Assembly: GCA_964036295.1 (NCBI GenBank)
Contig: OZ038466.1
Coordinates: forward strand, 21,504,597 to 21,568,596
Direction of reading: 5' to 3'
DNA length: 64,000 nt
From: Plumapathes pennacea
Lineage: Eukaryota; Cnidaria; Anthozoa; Antipatharia; Myriopathidae
The position numbers and the translations under genes were made by a program. The number at the start of each line of letters is the position of its first letter. Within the stretch, counting starts at the first letter, position 1. Below the pieces are notes generated by a model. It did no database searches. It saw nothing but the letters and a program-made list of their open reading frames with translations, and was not told the DNA's origin. This document shows, in pieces, positions 1 through 12,700 of the stretch.

Positions 1-718
1 CCCGCGGAAGATCTGTGAAAGACAGGGAGCAGGGGGATTAATTTGCAATGCGGGTTAAGGTAGAGCAGTACCAACTGCACACTGAAAATGTCCAGAAAAT
101 TTACAGCGAGTCAACAGCAGCTGCTCTGTTGTTGGTTCGTATTGTCTTGTAGCTATACGCAGATGGCACTAAAAGTATATGTAAATGTGGGTACGAGCCA
201 AAAAGTTCAATAAATACAAAAAAATTAGTCAATCATCAAACAAGGTACAATGAACTCTCTCTAAGGCGGACACCCTTAGTGCCCGGTCTAGGTGTCCGGC
301 TTATAGAGGTGTCCGTTTTAAGAACGTTGACTGTGTTCCCACGATAACAGACAACCACACAACAGCAACAACACAAACACAACTAAATAACTAACCCTGG
401 TTCTTCCATACTGTCGATACGGTACAAAGCGCCTGCCATCCCTGCTGTGAGACACGGCATAGCTCGTCACCCATTGGTGTGCATCTTGTCGACCCTGGGT
501 AGCCACGCCTGTTACAGTTGCCTGGGCGGCAAAGTCCACTTGAAGCCACTGGTTCTTGTTGTTGTGCTTAGCGCACCAAGCTCCCGCGCGGCCTCGGCCG
601 GCTGGTCGGTTTAGTCTGGAGCACTGGGGCCCGTGATTTGAGTTGTAGCTGGAAGAAGCGGACAAAGAACCGCTTGGAATTCTCTTGTCTTCAACACCTA
701 CAGCAACTTTGCAACGAC
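1..718 (-). CDS. Discoidin domain E5, cut by the window start (exons 396-718 and partial 1-12)
   Basis: The N exon (323 nt) reads [20 protein letters not shown] and [20 protein letters not shown], with an extra Cys absent from E1 to E4. It ends YRQYGRTR before donor GTTAGT. The loop before GAW ([10 protein letters not shown]) also differs from the Tyr-Ala-x-His loop of the others, so the type E assignment rests on position and the start of the exon. Positions 1-12 read Ile-Phe-Arg-Gly after a CAG acceptor, the expected first residues of the C exon. The inner intron (383 nt) has a GGCGGACAC repeat copy. Confidence 0.83.
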
Positions 719-3700
719 CTGGATAAGAAAGGAAACAAGTACGCATCAAGCTAAAAGTTCAGGGCATTGTCTTGTTCCAAATTGTATTGTCCTTGCCATA
801 GCGAGCTGTGTCCCTGCGTTTACTCACCAATGAAACAGCCATAGAATTCTGCTCTGAGGGAAATGTGCCTGTACCAGGACTTCACATGGATTCGCACATA
901 TCGTGCCCTGATCGCTGGAATTATTCCGTGAGACACCACAGTGTTTCTGTCGCGATTACCACGGAATATCTAAAATATGGTAAAAAAAGGGCATTATAGA
1001 TCCGTCTTCTACCAAGCTTGAATAGACCTGCCCAAAACTCGTAAACATATACCGAGAAATAATGCAGTGTCGGGCAGTGCTTATACATACTATGTGCCAA
1101 CATCGGACATTATCCACATCGGACATTATCCATATATCCATATCTGATAACTACATACAGTATGAGAGGGTCTAAACAGGTTCGTTGCCTCGATATTTTC
1201 TTGCGGTGTAAACTGGGAATGCCAAGCATAGGACATTTTTCAAAATAAATTCTAATTTTGTGAGAAATTTAAACGGCACACTGGTCTTTATTTGTTAATA
1301 AATTTCCCTTGTTTCATATGCGTACCCCTTAATCGGTTCTATTAGAGACAAATAAGTGAAAATAGAACACCTGCTTGTTATAGTAATGGGTAAGACAGAG
1401 ACCCTTTACTGTGTTTACCTTCATTCGGTTCTTCTCATAGTAAAACGCGAAGTGTACGGCGTCTTGGCTGAACGACAAGTAGTACTGCGTCACCCACTGA
1501 TTCACGGCCGGGCGCCCTTGAGTTGAGACTCTGACGATCTTAGCGGGCAGTCCAAAGTCTACTTGAAGCCACTGGTACGCGTTGTTGAAGCCTGCTGACC
1601 ACCCGCCCATGTAACGGCCGCTGCGACGATTGTTGAGTCGCGCCAGATGCGGTGCGTGATAGTTGTCCCAGCGAGACGAGGAACTGATCATGGTGTTCTT
1701 TACTCGACGACTCTGCATTCCTAGGGGTCTGTTGCACAGTTTTCCTAGTGGAGAGGATTCAATACAAATCAATTGTAAGTTACCACCCTCTCGCAAGACG
1801 AGTATCTCGTCTTGCAAGAAGGTCGACTTCTAGTATGGTCGACTTTTCATAACAGCGAAAGAACAAATTTCATCTCAGCGATCGGGAAACTTTAATAGAA
1901 ACCAGACTTACTCATTTAAGGTCTGGGTAAAGGCTGTTGAGTCAAAAATAAAGCAATCCTCAAACACTCTTCTTCCGTTCGAATGTATGTAAAGAGAAGT
2001 ATTACGATGTAGAACTTTCCACATTCGTTAGCATCGGCGGGAAATCAGCTGTATTCCTCGGTGCCAAGGACACTATTTCGTCTCGTAATGTCAGCGGTTA
2101 TTGCGGCCCTTGCGTGTTTACGCGCGAGAAGTTCCCACTTTCCTCGATTCCACGTGAATGTGACATGCGTACTGATCGCACACTGCACCCGCGCCCCAAG
2201 GCGGGAAAATACGAAGATGGTGGGAAAGACTTACCCAATCTACAGCCGTAGAGTTCCATCCTCATAGAGATGTGTGACTTCCACGTCCTGGGATGAACTC
2301 GTACGTACCGGGCTTTGAATGAACGGAATCGGTGCGTAATCACAAAGTTCCTCTCAGAATTTCCAAGGAAGACCTGTGTATTTCCAAGAAATGTTTGTTA
2401 GCATTTTAATGGAATGAGAGTGTACTGACAAACAGTGATCAAAGTTCGATTGAGCTAAGTCAGAGCTAAAGCTTAGGTAAATGCTACGACTTGGTCAATA
2501 ACCAACTCAAGAACTTGTTTCAGCATCAAACTTTCAAGTAAACTTGGTTTGAGAGAAAGTTACTCCTGCATCCTGGCGTACCCTTCAAACAACTGAAAAA
2601 TGTGGGTCGTTTTTCGTCTAGTGTCATCTTCCGGGTCAGAGTAGTCTTAAAGACTGTTGTTAAGACTGCTTATTAACTGAAATAAGAATACAATTCGATA
2701 ATAAGAATAAGATTCGACTTAACTTCAAAATAACGGGTTTTCGAATAATCCGAGTTCGAAATAGCGGGGTTCGACTATATTAGCCCCGATCACTATTGAG
2801 AAACGTTCCGTACCCTCGTTCGTCCGTGCTCTTTGTACGGTGCAAACCGAACCCCGTCCAAGCCGTAAGAGACAGTGTAGCTAGTCACCCACTGACTTGC
2901 ATCATATCGACCCTGCGTGGCGATCCTCTTTACTCGGCTGACGGTACCCAAGTCAACCTGTAGCCACTGGTTCTGGTTATTGTACTTGGCAATCCACCCT
3001 CCTCGGGTTGAGCCATGGTTTCTGGCCTGGAGTCGTCCGCTCCATGGGCCGTAATAGTAGTTCCACATTGAAGACGAAGTCAACGCCTGTTTGGTGACTC
3101 TACCGTCTTGCATTCCGAGCGGAAGGTCACAGTAATCTGTTATGGAAACCAATGAATGAATTATCAAGCTAAGAGAAGACAGGAGCTAAAACGCATAAAA
3201 ACTGGATCGCTGGAGATTGCATGGAGTGCCCCAACCTCAACTCGTACAATTAACTCGTTTTCTTCATGCGCTGAGAAATCAATGAACACATTCAGACGCC
3301 TCGTGTGCTATTTTTTCCTTCAGGAAAATCATTTCTTTCTGGTATGTGCCGTTGGTTTTGTTCCAATCGATTACATATTGAGGGAGATATCAATCTATAT
3401 ATTATCTGACGTTACTAACTGCGCAATAACGTCTTACACATTTGGAATCTATGACAGTTATCATTACAAATGGACAGAGTTATAATAACAAATAGTTTTA
3501 AAAATAACATGCTTATACTCAGCCATGTATTGCCTATTAAATATATATCAGCCGGAAAATGCTCATTTTTCTTTGGGGGGGGGGGGGGGGAGGGGTGAGG
3601 AGGTCGGAAGGGGGGGTTGTGGGGGCTAAATGTAGTAGCACAAAGGACCCTGGGTAAGTTTTTTTAGTTTAAAATATTTATCTTTTCTACATCGTTTAGT

Positions 3701-6700
3701 TGAGACAATCAACTACAAGTTCTTACCAACTTTACAGCCGTATAACTCAGCTCTCATCGTTATGTAACCATGCCAACTCCTTGGTTGAATACGTATGTGT
3801 CGTGCGAGGATTGGTGGGTTGAAGGGCTGCTCTGATATGCTGTACCGGTCTCGGTTGGCAATGAAATACTGCGAAACAACAAACAATGAATCATTCGTCA
3901 AAAACAACAACAAAAAACTCCACACTGTAACGCTGATGCTTCTTTATTAAATGGATTATGTCAGCAAAATGGCTTTTCGTTGTGTCTCACTGGCTACATT
4001 CTTCTCTATGCAGACTTAACCTTTTCACTCCCAAGAGTGATCAACTTCATTTTTCTCCTTCAGTTTCTCACCAGAGATATATGATACAGTATGGAGAATT
4101 TGCCACTTGATAGTTCACTCAGACGAAAGCTGATTGGCTTAGCAATTCTCACATTATCACTCTCACATTTTCTTCTTTAATAGCAAGGGATATTGGTATC
4201 AGTTTTTAAAGCACAGACGACACTTGGAAATTTAATCAGCTGTACGAGAAATGAAACGACTTGAAGAAACAAATACCTGGCTGTAAAGAGTCTAAATAGT
4301 AGCTATTTTAAACTTTTTAATACTCGCATGGTATTTCTTTCTTTTTTTTTTCTTTAAACATATTTGAGCGTTCACCCCAAGAACTCATGGCTCATCGACA
4401 AAACAAAACAGGAGCTAAAACGCGTAAAACTGGATCGCTGGAGACTGCGTGGAGTGCCTACATAGTATTTCATTTCAAGAGAGGAAATTATCTTACCTTA
4501 TCTTGGCTATTCTGCCTGTACGTAGCCCAATGCAGTCCATCCTGGCTGTATGACACGGTGTATTTCTTTATCCACTGATTGGCATCTTTCCGTCCTTGCG
4601 TTGCGATTTTCGTGACTCTCATGGCACGCGTGAGGTCCACCTTGAACCACTGGTTGGCGTTGTTGTACTTAGCGATCCACGTGTACCTGCCGTTCAGTCG
4701 ACCCTGAGTTGCCGTGTACCGCTGGTTGTACACAGATGATGCGGTCACCATATTCTTGCCAATTTTTCCAGACGACATGCCCAAGGCGTTGTTGCAAATG
4801 GGGGCTAAACGAAGGACATTTCGTATGAGTACAAATCAACGTTATTTATATAGATGATGATGAAGATGATGAAGATGATGAAGAAGATGATGACGGTGAC
4901 AGTGATGAAGATGATGATGATGATGATGATGATGATGACGATGATGATGATGATGATGGTGAAGATGATGACGTTGCTCCTAAACACCCTTATTCACACG
5001 TTTCTTCCTGTTCTTACCTATAGGACAGCCAAACAGCTCCACACGCATGGACACCCAGCCGTACCAGATCCTCGGATGCACGCGGACATACATGGCTGAG
5101 ACAGGGCGGAAGAGCTTGTGGTACACCACTGTGTGTCTGTCAGTATTACCGTCGAAGACCTACAATAACAAGAACCTCAAAGTAAGTATCACAAATGAAG
5201 AGACCTGACAATGCAAAAACGAGCTCCAGTGCAAAGGCAATCAATCGGTTAAACAATACGTCAACTGGATTAAAAGTCATTCCTCGTTCCGTCCTTTTCC
5301 TTCTCGTTGAAAGACGTCAATTTTTAAACGTGATTACAAAACCGCACATTAATTCATGAAATAAAATTAGGCTGTACAACGGAAGAACAATCTATTCGTC
5401 TTTTCAACCCTTTACGTAAGCCTTCACGTAATGAGAATGCAGTCAGTTTGTGATTGGTCTTGTGAAGGGATCTACTGAGGTCCACTTTTGGCTTTAAAAT
5501 TGTAGAGGAATTTTGCTAGAAACTAAATCGTTCCAAAGAGAACGTATATCTGTCACAACGTAAGACTACGATTTTTGGATCATCTGCTGGTGAACTTGAC
5601 TTCATTGACCAAGGGTGCCCTTCGCTCACGCCTCGTATAATGAACAAATATAAAACAAAACAAAACAAAACAAAACAAAAGCATGCAAGACACACCTTTG
5701 CACCGCGACCAGCTTTGAAAAAGCTGTATTTGAGACCGTTAGGACTGTACGACAAGGTATAGCTCTTAACCCACTGATTTGCGTCTTGTCGACCTTGCGT
5801 GCTGATGCCTCGAACCGAAGTTAGAACACCAAAGTAGACCTGCAGCCATTGCTTTTTATTCTTCTGTCGCGCGCTCCAGGACCAGCGGTGGTTGATTCGT
5901 CCGTGCCACGGGGCGAGGTTCGAATTGTAGTAAGTGGAGGCTGTCATGTGACCGTTGCGGATTCGCTTATCTTCAAGGCCAAGTGGTGCGGAACAGCGAC
6001 CTAAACAGCACAAAAACAAAACAAAACAAATAAACAACAATGAATAATAACCACGTGAGCGAAGAGTAGTGGGAAAAAAACTACTGCGCATGACTGTGAA
6101 ACTGGCTTATACTTGTGTTAATTTGCGTGGACTTTTCCCGAGTCTGGTCGAGCTCAACGGAAGTAAATGCGCACTTATTTTAACTGTAGCTGTTTGTACT
6201 TTTATCTACACAGGATCCAGAGAAAGAAACGTTACCTTCTGGGCATCCGTAAAGCTCAATCCTCATCGAGATGTGTCGATACCAACCGTATGGATGTATC
6301 CGGACAAAATGTGCATGAATTCGGGGAAACAGGCGGTACAGCACCAGCGTGTTCTGGTCCCGATTTCCTTGAAAGTACTGTGTAGATAAAAGCAGGAAAA
6401 TAGGTTTTCGCTGCAACAAATTGTACCACTTAATGAAAAGGAAAATGATGGGAACAAGAAAGGACATTGAGAAGCTGGGACAAGAAGAACAACAAGGACT
6501 AAAATGAGTACAGAACAAAAACAAAGAAAACTTTTAGAATACTTGTTCAATCCAAACAAATTGCAAGTTCAATATCAAAGTAACCAAAGCCCGTGGGCTG
6601 CCTCCTGTAAAAACAATCGCCTTATCTTTACTGTAAAATGAAACGCAATCTTCAACAGCAAAGGCACCTGCAAGAAACCTGTTTTCATACCTTCCTGTTG

Positions 6701-9700
6701 CTGTTCTCTTCAAACTCCGCAAAATTCACTCCATCCTGACTGTAGGTCAAATAATACTTAGTGACCCATTGCCGAGCGTCCTGTCGTCCTTGAGTGGCAA
6801 TCTTCGTTACTCGTGTCGGTCGCTTAAAGTCCACCTGCAGCCATTGGTAATGATTATTTTGTCGCGCACACCATGCGCCCATGCGAGAGCCGACGCGGCG
6901 CAGATTTAGCCGACCATTGTTAGGGGCATGATTTCTGTCCCAGCTAGAGGACGCAGAAAGTTGATTGAACTTGATGCTGCCACTCTGCATTCCAAGTGCT
7001 TTGTTACACTTCGGACCTGAAGATTAAACATGGCAAGTGGTTTGTACGTCAAACATTGAGAGGCAACGCAAAACGAAACGAAACGAAACAAAACAAAACA
7101 AAACTAACCAACGGACTAGAACAATATGTAACACAAGTAGTACCACCACTGAAAACGTCTAAATAGCGCCAAACGATTGAACTCGCGAAAAATAGTTTGA
7201 ACTTTAGACAGGTATTTTTTGCTCGCAGAGCAAAATGAAACAAAACATCAAAGCAGCAAGGCAGCTGTAAGCTCGCGAATTTGTAAAAAGGACTTTTTTT
7301 GCGGAAGTAGCTATTTATTGAACTGGCTCAATTCAACAATTCGTGGTGAAAGCGGTCTAAAAAAGTGTTTTATAATAATTGAGAGAAGAATTATCGACGC
7401 GGTATTCACGGGTCACGCGACGGCAGCACTCCCCGAAATAAGAGATTGTACCTTTTTGGCTTCAGAACTACATAGAGCATGCCTGCATTAGTCCAGAAGA
7501 CAATTTTGGATTGTCTAGGCTTCATTTTGGCGAAACAACAACAATTTCCTTTTTTGAGGTTTCGTAAGAGTTTCTTTTACTAAAAAAACCAAAAGGGAAC
7601 CCTTACTTAACCCTTACCAACGGCGGACCCTTGCTAAAAAGACCAAGGGGGGACCCTTACAAAAAAATCCAAGGGGGGACCCCTACTTAAAAAACCAAGG
7701 GGGGAACCTTACTAAAAATACCAAGGAGGGACCCTTACTAAAAAATCCAAGGGGGGACCCCTACTCAAAAAACCAAAGGGGGACCCTTACTAAAATATCC
7801 AAGGGGGGATCCTTACTAAAATATCCAAGGGGGGACCCCTACTTAAAAAACCAAGGGGGGACCCTTACTAAAAAATCCAAGGGGGGACCCCTACTTAAAA
7901 AACCAAGGGGGGACCCTTACTAAAAAATCCAAGGGGGGACCCCTACTTAAAAAACCAAGGGGGGACCCTTACTAAAAAATCCAAGGGGGGACCCTTACTA
8001 AAAAATCCAATGGGGGACCCCTACTTAAAAAACCAAGGGGGGACCCTTACTAAAAAATCCAAGGGGGGATCCTTACTAAAAAAAACCAAGGGGGGACCCT
8101 TACTGAAAAATCAAAAGGGGGACCCCTGCTTAAAAAACCAAGGGGGGACCCTTACTAAAAAAACCAAGAGGGGACCCTTACTAAAAAATCCAAGGGGGGA
8201 CCCTTACTAAAAAATCCAAGGGGGGACCCCTACTCAAAAAACCAACGGGGGACCCTTACTAAAAAATCCAAGGGGGGATCCTTACTAAAAAAAACCAAGG
8301 GGGGACCCTTACTGAAAAATCCAAGGGGGGACCACTACTTAAAAAACCAAGGGAGGACCCTTACAAAATAACAAGGGGGGACCCTTACTAAATAATCCAA
8401 GGGGAGACCACTACTTAAAACCCAACGGGGGACCCAAGGTAAAAATACCAAGGGGGGACCCTTACTAAAAAATCCAAGGGGGTACCCTTACAAAAAAAAC
8501 CAAGGGGGGACCCTTACTAAAAAATCCAAAGGGGGACCATTACTATAAAATCCAAGGGGGGAGCCCTCCTTAAAAAAACCAAAGGGGGACCCTTACTTAA
8601 AAATCCAAGGGGGGATCCTTACTAAAAAATCCAAGGGGGGACCCTTACTAAAAAATCCAAGAGGGGACCCTTACTAAGAAATCCAAGGGGGGACCCTTAC
8701 TAAAAAATCCAAGGGGGGACCCCTACTTAAAAAACCAAGGGGGGACCCTTATTAAAAAATCCAAGGGGGGACCCCTACTTAAAAAACCAAGGGGGGACCC
8801 TTACTAAAAAAACCAAGGGGGGACCCTTACTAAAAATACCAAGGGGGGACCCTTACTAAAAAATCCAAGGGGGGACCCCTACTACAAAACCAAGGGGGAC
8901 CCTTACTAAAAAATCCAAGGGGGGACCCTTACTAAAAAATCCAATGGGGGACCCTTACTAAAAAATCCAAGGGGGGACTCATACTTAAAAAACCAAGGAC
9001 GGACCCTTACTAAAAAAACCAAGGGGGGACCCTTACTAAAAAATCCAAGGGGGGACCCCTACTCAAAAAACCAAGGGGGGAACCTTACTAAAAATACCAA
9101 GGGGGGACCCTTACTAAAAAATCCAAGGGGGGACCCCTACTCAAAAAACCAAAGGGGGACCCTTACTAAAAAAATCCAAGGGGGGATCCTTACTAAAATA
9201 TCCAAGGGGGGACCCCTACTTAAAAAACCAAGGGGGGACCCTTACTAAAAAATCCAAGGGGGGACCCCTACTTAAAAAACCAAGGGGGGACCCTTACTAA
9301 AAAATCCAAGGGGGGACCCCTACTTAAAAAACCAAGGGGGGACCCTTACTAAAAAATCCAAGGGGGGACCCTTACTAAAAAATCCAATGGGGGACCCCTA
9401 CTTAAAAAACCAAGGGGGGACCCTTACTAAAAAATCCAAGGGGGGATCCTTACTAAAAAAAACCAAGGGGGGACCCTTACTGAAAAATCAAAAGGGGGAC
9501 CCCTGCTTAAAAAACCAAGGGGGGACCCTTACTAAAAAAACCAAGAGGGGACCCTTACTAAAAAATCCAAGGGGGGACCCTTACTAAAAAATCCAAGGGG
9601 GGACCCCTACTCAAAAAACCAAGGGGGGACCCTTACTAAAAAATCCAAGGGGGGATCCTTACTAAAAAAACCAAGGGGGGACCCTTACTGAAAAATCCAA

Positions 9701-12700
9701 GGGGGGAACACTACTTAAAAAACCAAGGGAGGACCCTTACAAAAAAACAAGGGGGGACCCTTACTAAATAATCCAAGGGGAGACCACTACTTAAAACCCA
9801 ACGGGGGACCCAAGGTAAAAATACCAAGGGGGGACCCTTACTAAAAAATCCAAGGGGGTACCCTTACTAAAAAAAACCAAGGGGGGACCCTTACTAAAAA
9901 ATCCAAGGGGGGACCATTACTATAAAATCCAAGGGGGGAGCCCTACTTAAAAAAACCAAGGGGGGACCCTTACTTAAAAATCCAAGGGGGGATCCTTACT
10001 AAAAAATCCAAGGGGGGACCCTTACTAAAAAATCCAAGAGGGGACCCTTACTAAAAAATCTAAGGGGGGACCCTTACTAAAAAATCCAAGGGGGGACCCC
10101 TACTTAAAAAACCAAGGGGGGACCCTTATTAAAAAATCCAAGGGGGGACCCTTACTTAAAAAACCAAGGGGGGACCCTTACTAAAAAAACCAAGGGGGGA
10201 CCCTTACTAAAAATACCAAGGGGGAACCCTTACTAAAAAATCCAAGGGGGGACCCCTACTTAAAAAACCAAGGGGGGACCCTTACTAAAAAATCCAAGGG
10301 GGGACCCCTACTTAAAAAACCAAGGCGGGACCCTTACTAAAAAATCCAAGGGGGGACCCTTACTAAAAAATCCAATGGGGGACCCCTACTTAAAAAACCA
10401 AGGGGGGACCCTTACTAAAAAATCCAAGGGGGGATCCTTACTAAAAAAACCAAGGGGGGACCCTTACTGAAAAATCCAAGGGGGGACCCCTGCTTAAATA
10501 ACCGAGGGGGGACCCTTACTAAAAAACCAAGGGGGGACCCTTACTAATAAATCCAAGGGGGGACCCCTACCTAAAAAACCAACGGGGGACCCTTAGTAAA
10601 AATACCAAGGGGGGAACCTTACTAAAAAAACCAAGGCGGGACCCTTACTAAAAAATCACAGGGGGACCTTACTAAAAAATCCAAGGGGGGACCCCTACTT
10701 AAAAAACCAAGGGGGGACCCTTAATAAAAAATCCAAGGGGGGATCCTTACTAAAAAACCCAAGGGGGGACCCTTACTAAGAAATCCAAGGAGGACCCCTA
10801 CTTAAAAAACCAAGGGGGGACCCTTACTAAAAAATCAAAGGGGGGATCCTTACTAAAAAACCCAAGGGGGGACCCTTACTGAAAAATCCAAGGGGGGACC
10901 CCTACTTAAAAAACCACGTGGGGACCCTTACTAAAAATACCAAGGGTGGACCCTTACTAAAAAATCCAAGGGGGGACCCTTAGTAAAAAAAACCAAGGGG
11001 GGATCCTTACTAAGTAATCCAAGGGGGGACCCCTACTTAAAAAACCAAGAGGGGACCCTTAGTAAAAAAACCAAGGGGGGACCCTTACTTAAAAACCAAC
11101 GGGGGACCCTCACTAAAAAATCTAAGGGGGGACCCTTACTAAAAAATCCAAGGGGGTACCCTTACTAAAAAAAACCAAGGGGGGACCCTTACTAAAAAAT
11201 CCAAGGGAAGACCATTACTATAAAATCCAAGGGGGAGCCCTACTTAAAAAACCAAGGGGGGACCCTTACTGAAAAATCCAAGGGGGGATCCTTACTAAAA
11301 AACCCACGGGGGGACCCTTACTAAAAAATCCAAGGGGGGACCCTTACTAAAAAATCCAAGAGGGGACCCTTACTAAAAAATCCAAGGGGGGACCCTTACT
11401 AAAAAATCCAAGGGGGGACCCCTACTTAAAAAACCAAGGGGGGACCCTTACTAAAAAAACCAAGGGGGGACCCCTACTTAAAAAACCAAGAGGGGACCCT
11501 TACTAAAAAAACCAAGGGGGGACCCTTACTAAAAATACCAAGGGGGGACCCTTACTAAAAAATCCAAGGGGGGACCCCTACTTAAAAAACCAAGGGGGGA
11601 CCCTTACTAAAAAATCCAAGGGGGGACCCCTACTTAAAAAAGCAAGGGGGGACCCTTACTAAAAAATCCAAGGGGGGACCCTTACTAAAAAATCCAATGG
11701 GGGACCCCTACTTAAAAAACCAAGGGGGGACCCTTACTAAAAAATCCAAGGGGGGATCCTTACTAAAAAAACCAAAGGGGGACCCTTACTGAAAAATCCA
11801 AGGGGGGACCCCTGCTTAAATAACCAAGGGGGGACCCTTACTAAAAAACCAAGCGGGGACCCTTACTAATAAATCCAAGGGGGGACCCCTACTTAAAAAA
11901 CCACGTCGGGACCCTTACTAAAAAATACCAAGGGTGGACCCTTACTAAAAAATCCAAGGGGCGACCCTTAGTAAAAAAAACCAAGGGGGGATCCTTACTA
12001 AAGAATCCAAGGGGGGACCCCTACTTAAAAAACCAAGAGGGGACCCTTAGTAAAAAAAACCAAGGGGGTCCCTTACTTAAAAACCAACGGGGGACCCTCA
12101 CTAAAAAATCTAAGGGGGGACCCTTACTAAAAAATCCAAGGGGGTACCCTTACTAAAAAAAACCAAGGGGGGACCCTTACTAAAATATCCAAGGGAAGAC
12201 CATTACTATAAAATCCAAGGGGGGAGCCCTACTTAAAAAACCAAGGGGGGACCCTTACTGAAAAATCCAAGGGGGGATCCTTACTAAAAATCCCACGGGG
12301 GGACCCTTACTAAAAAATCCAAGGGGGGACCCTTACTAAAAAATCCAAGAGGGGACCCTTACTAAAAAATCCAAGGGGGGACCCTTACTAAAAAATCCAA
12401 GGGGGGACCCCTACTTAAAAAACCAAGGGGGGACCCTTACTAAAAAAACCAAGGGGGGACCCCTACTTAAAAAACCAAGAGGGGACCCTTACTAAAAAAA
12501 CCAAGGGGGGACCCTTACTAAAAATACCAAGGGGGGACCCTTACTAAAAAATCCAAGGGGGGACCCCTACTTAAAAAACCAAGGGGGGACCCTTACTAAA
12601 AAATCCAAGGGGGGACCCCTACTTAAAAAAGCAAGGGGGGACCCTTACTAAAGAATCCAAGGGGGGACCCCTACTTAAAAAACCAAGGGGGAACCCTTAC

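Noticed and set aside
4805-5099. Met-rich and Ile-rich open frames on the two strands over the GAT repeat
   Set aside because: They are simple translations of a GAT/ATC microsatellite within an intron.
5516-6091. Open frame upstream of the A5 N exon that begins like a signal peptide (hydrophobic Leu/Phe/Cys stretch)
   Set aside because: The hydrophobic stretch is the translation of the pyrimidine-rich tract and AG of the acceptor, which is aligned with the same acceptor in all other type A exons. Similar chance stretches occur upstream of the F4 and A2 N exons.
8010-8210. Open frames with Gly-Asp-Pro-Tyr-Leu-Lys repeats in the satellite (also at 9,387, 22,381 and, on the minus strand, 12,985)
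   Set aside because: They are produced by the 26-bp repeat read in triplets (78-nt period) and are soon interrupted by stops. There is no conserved start context and no protein family match.
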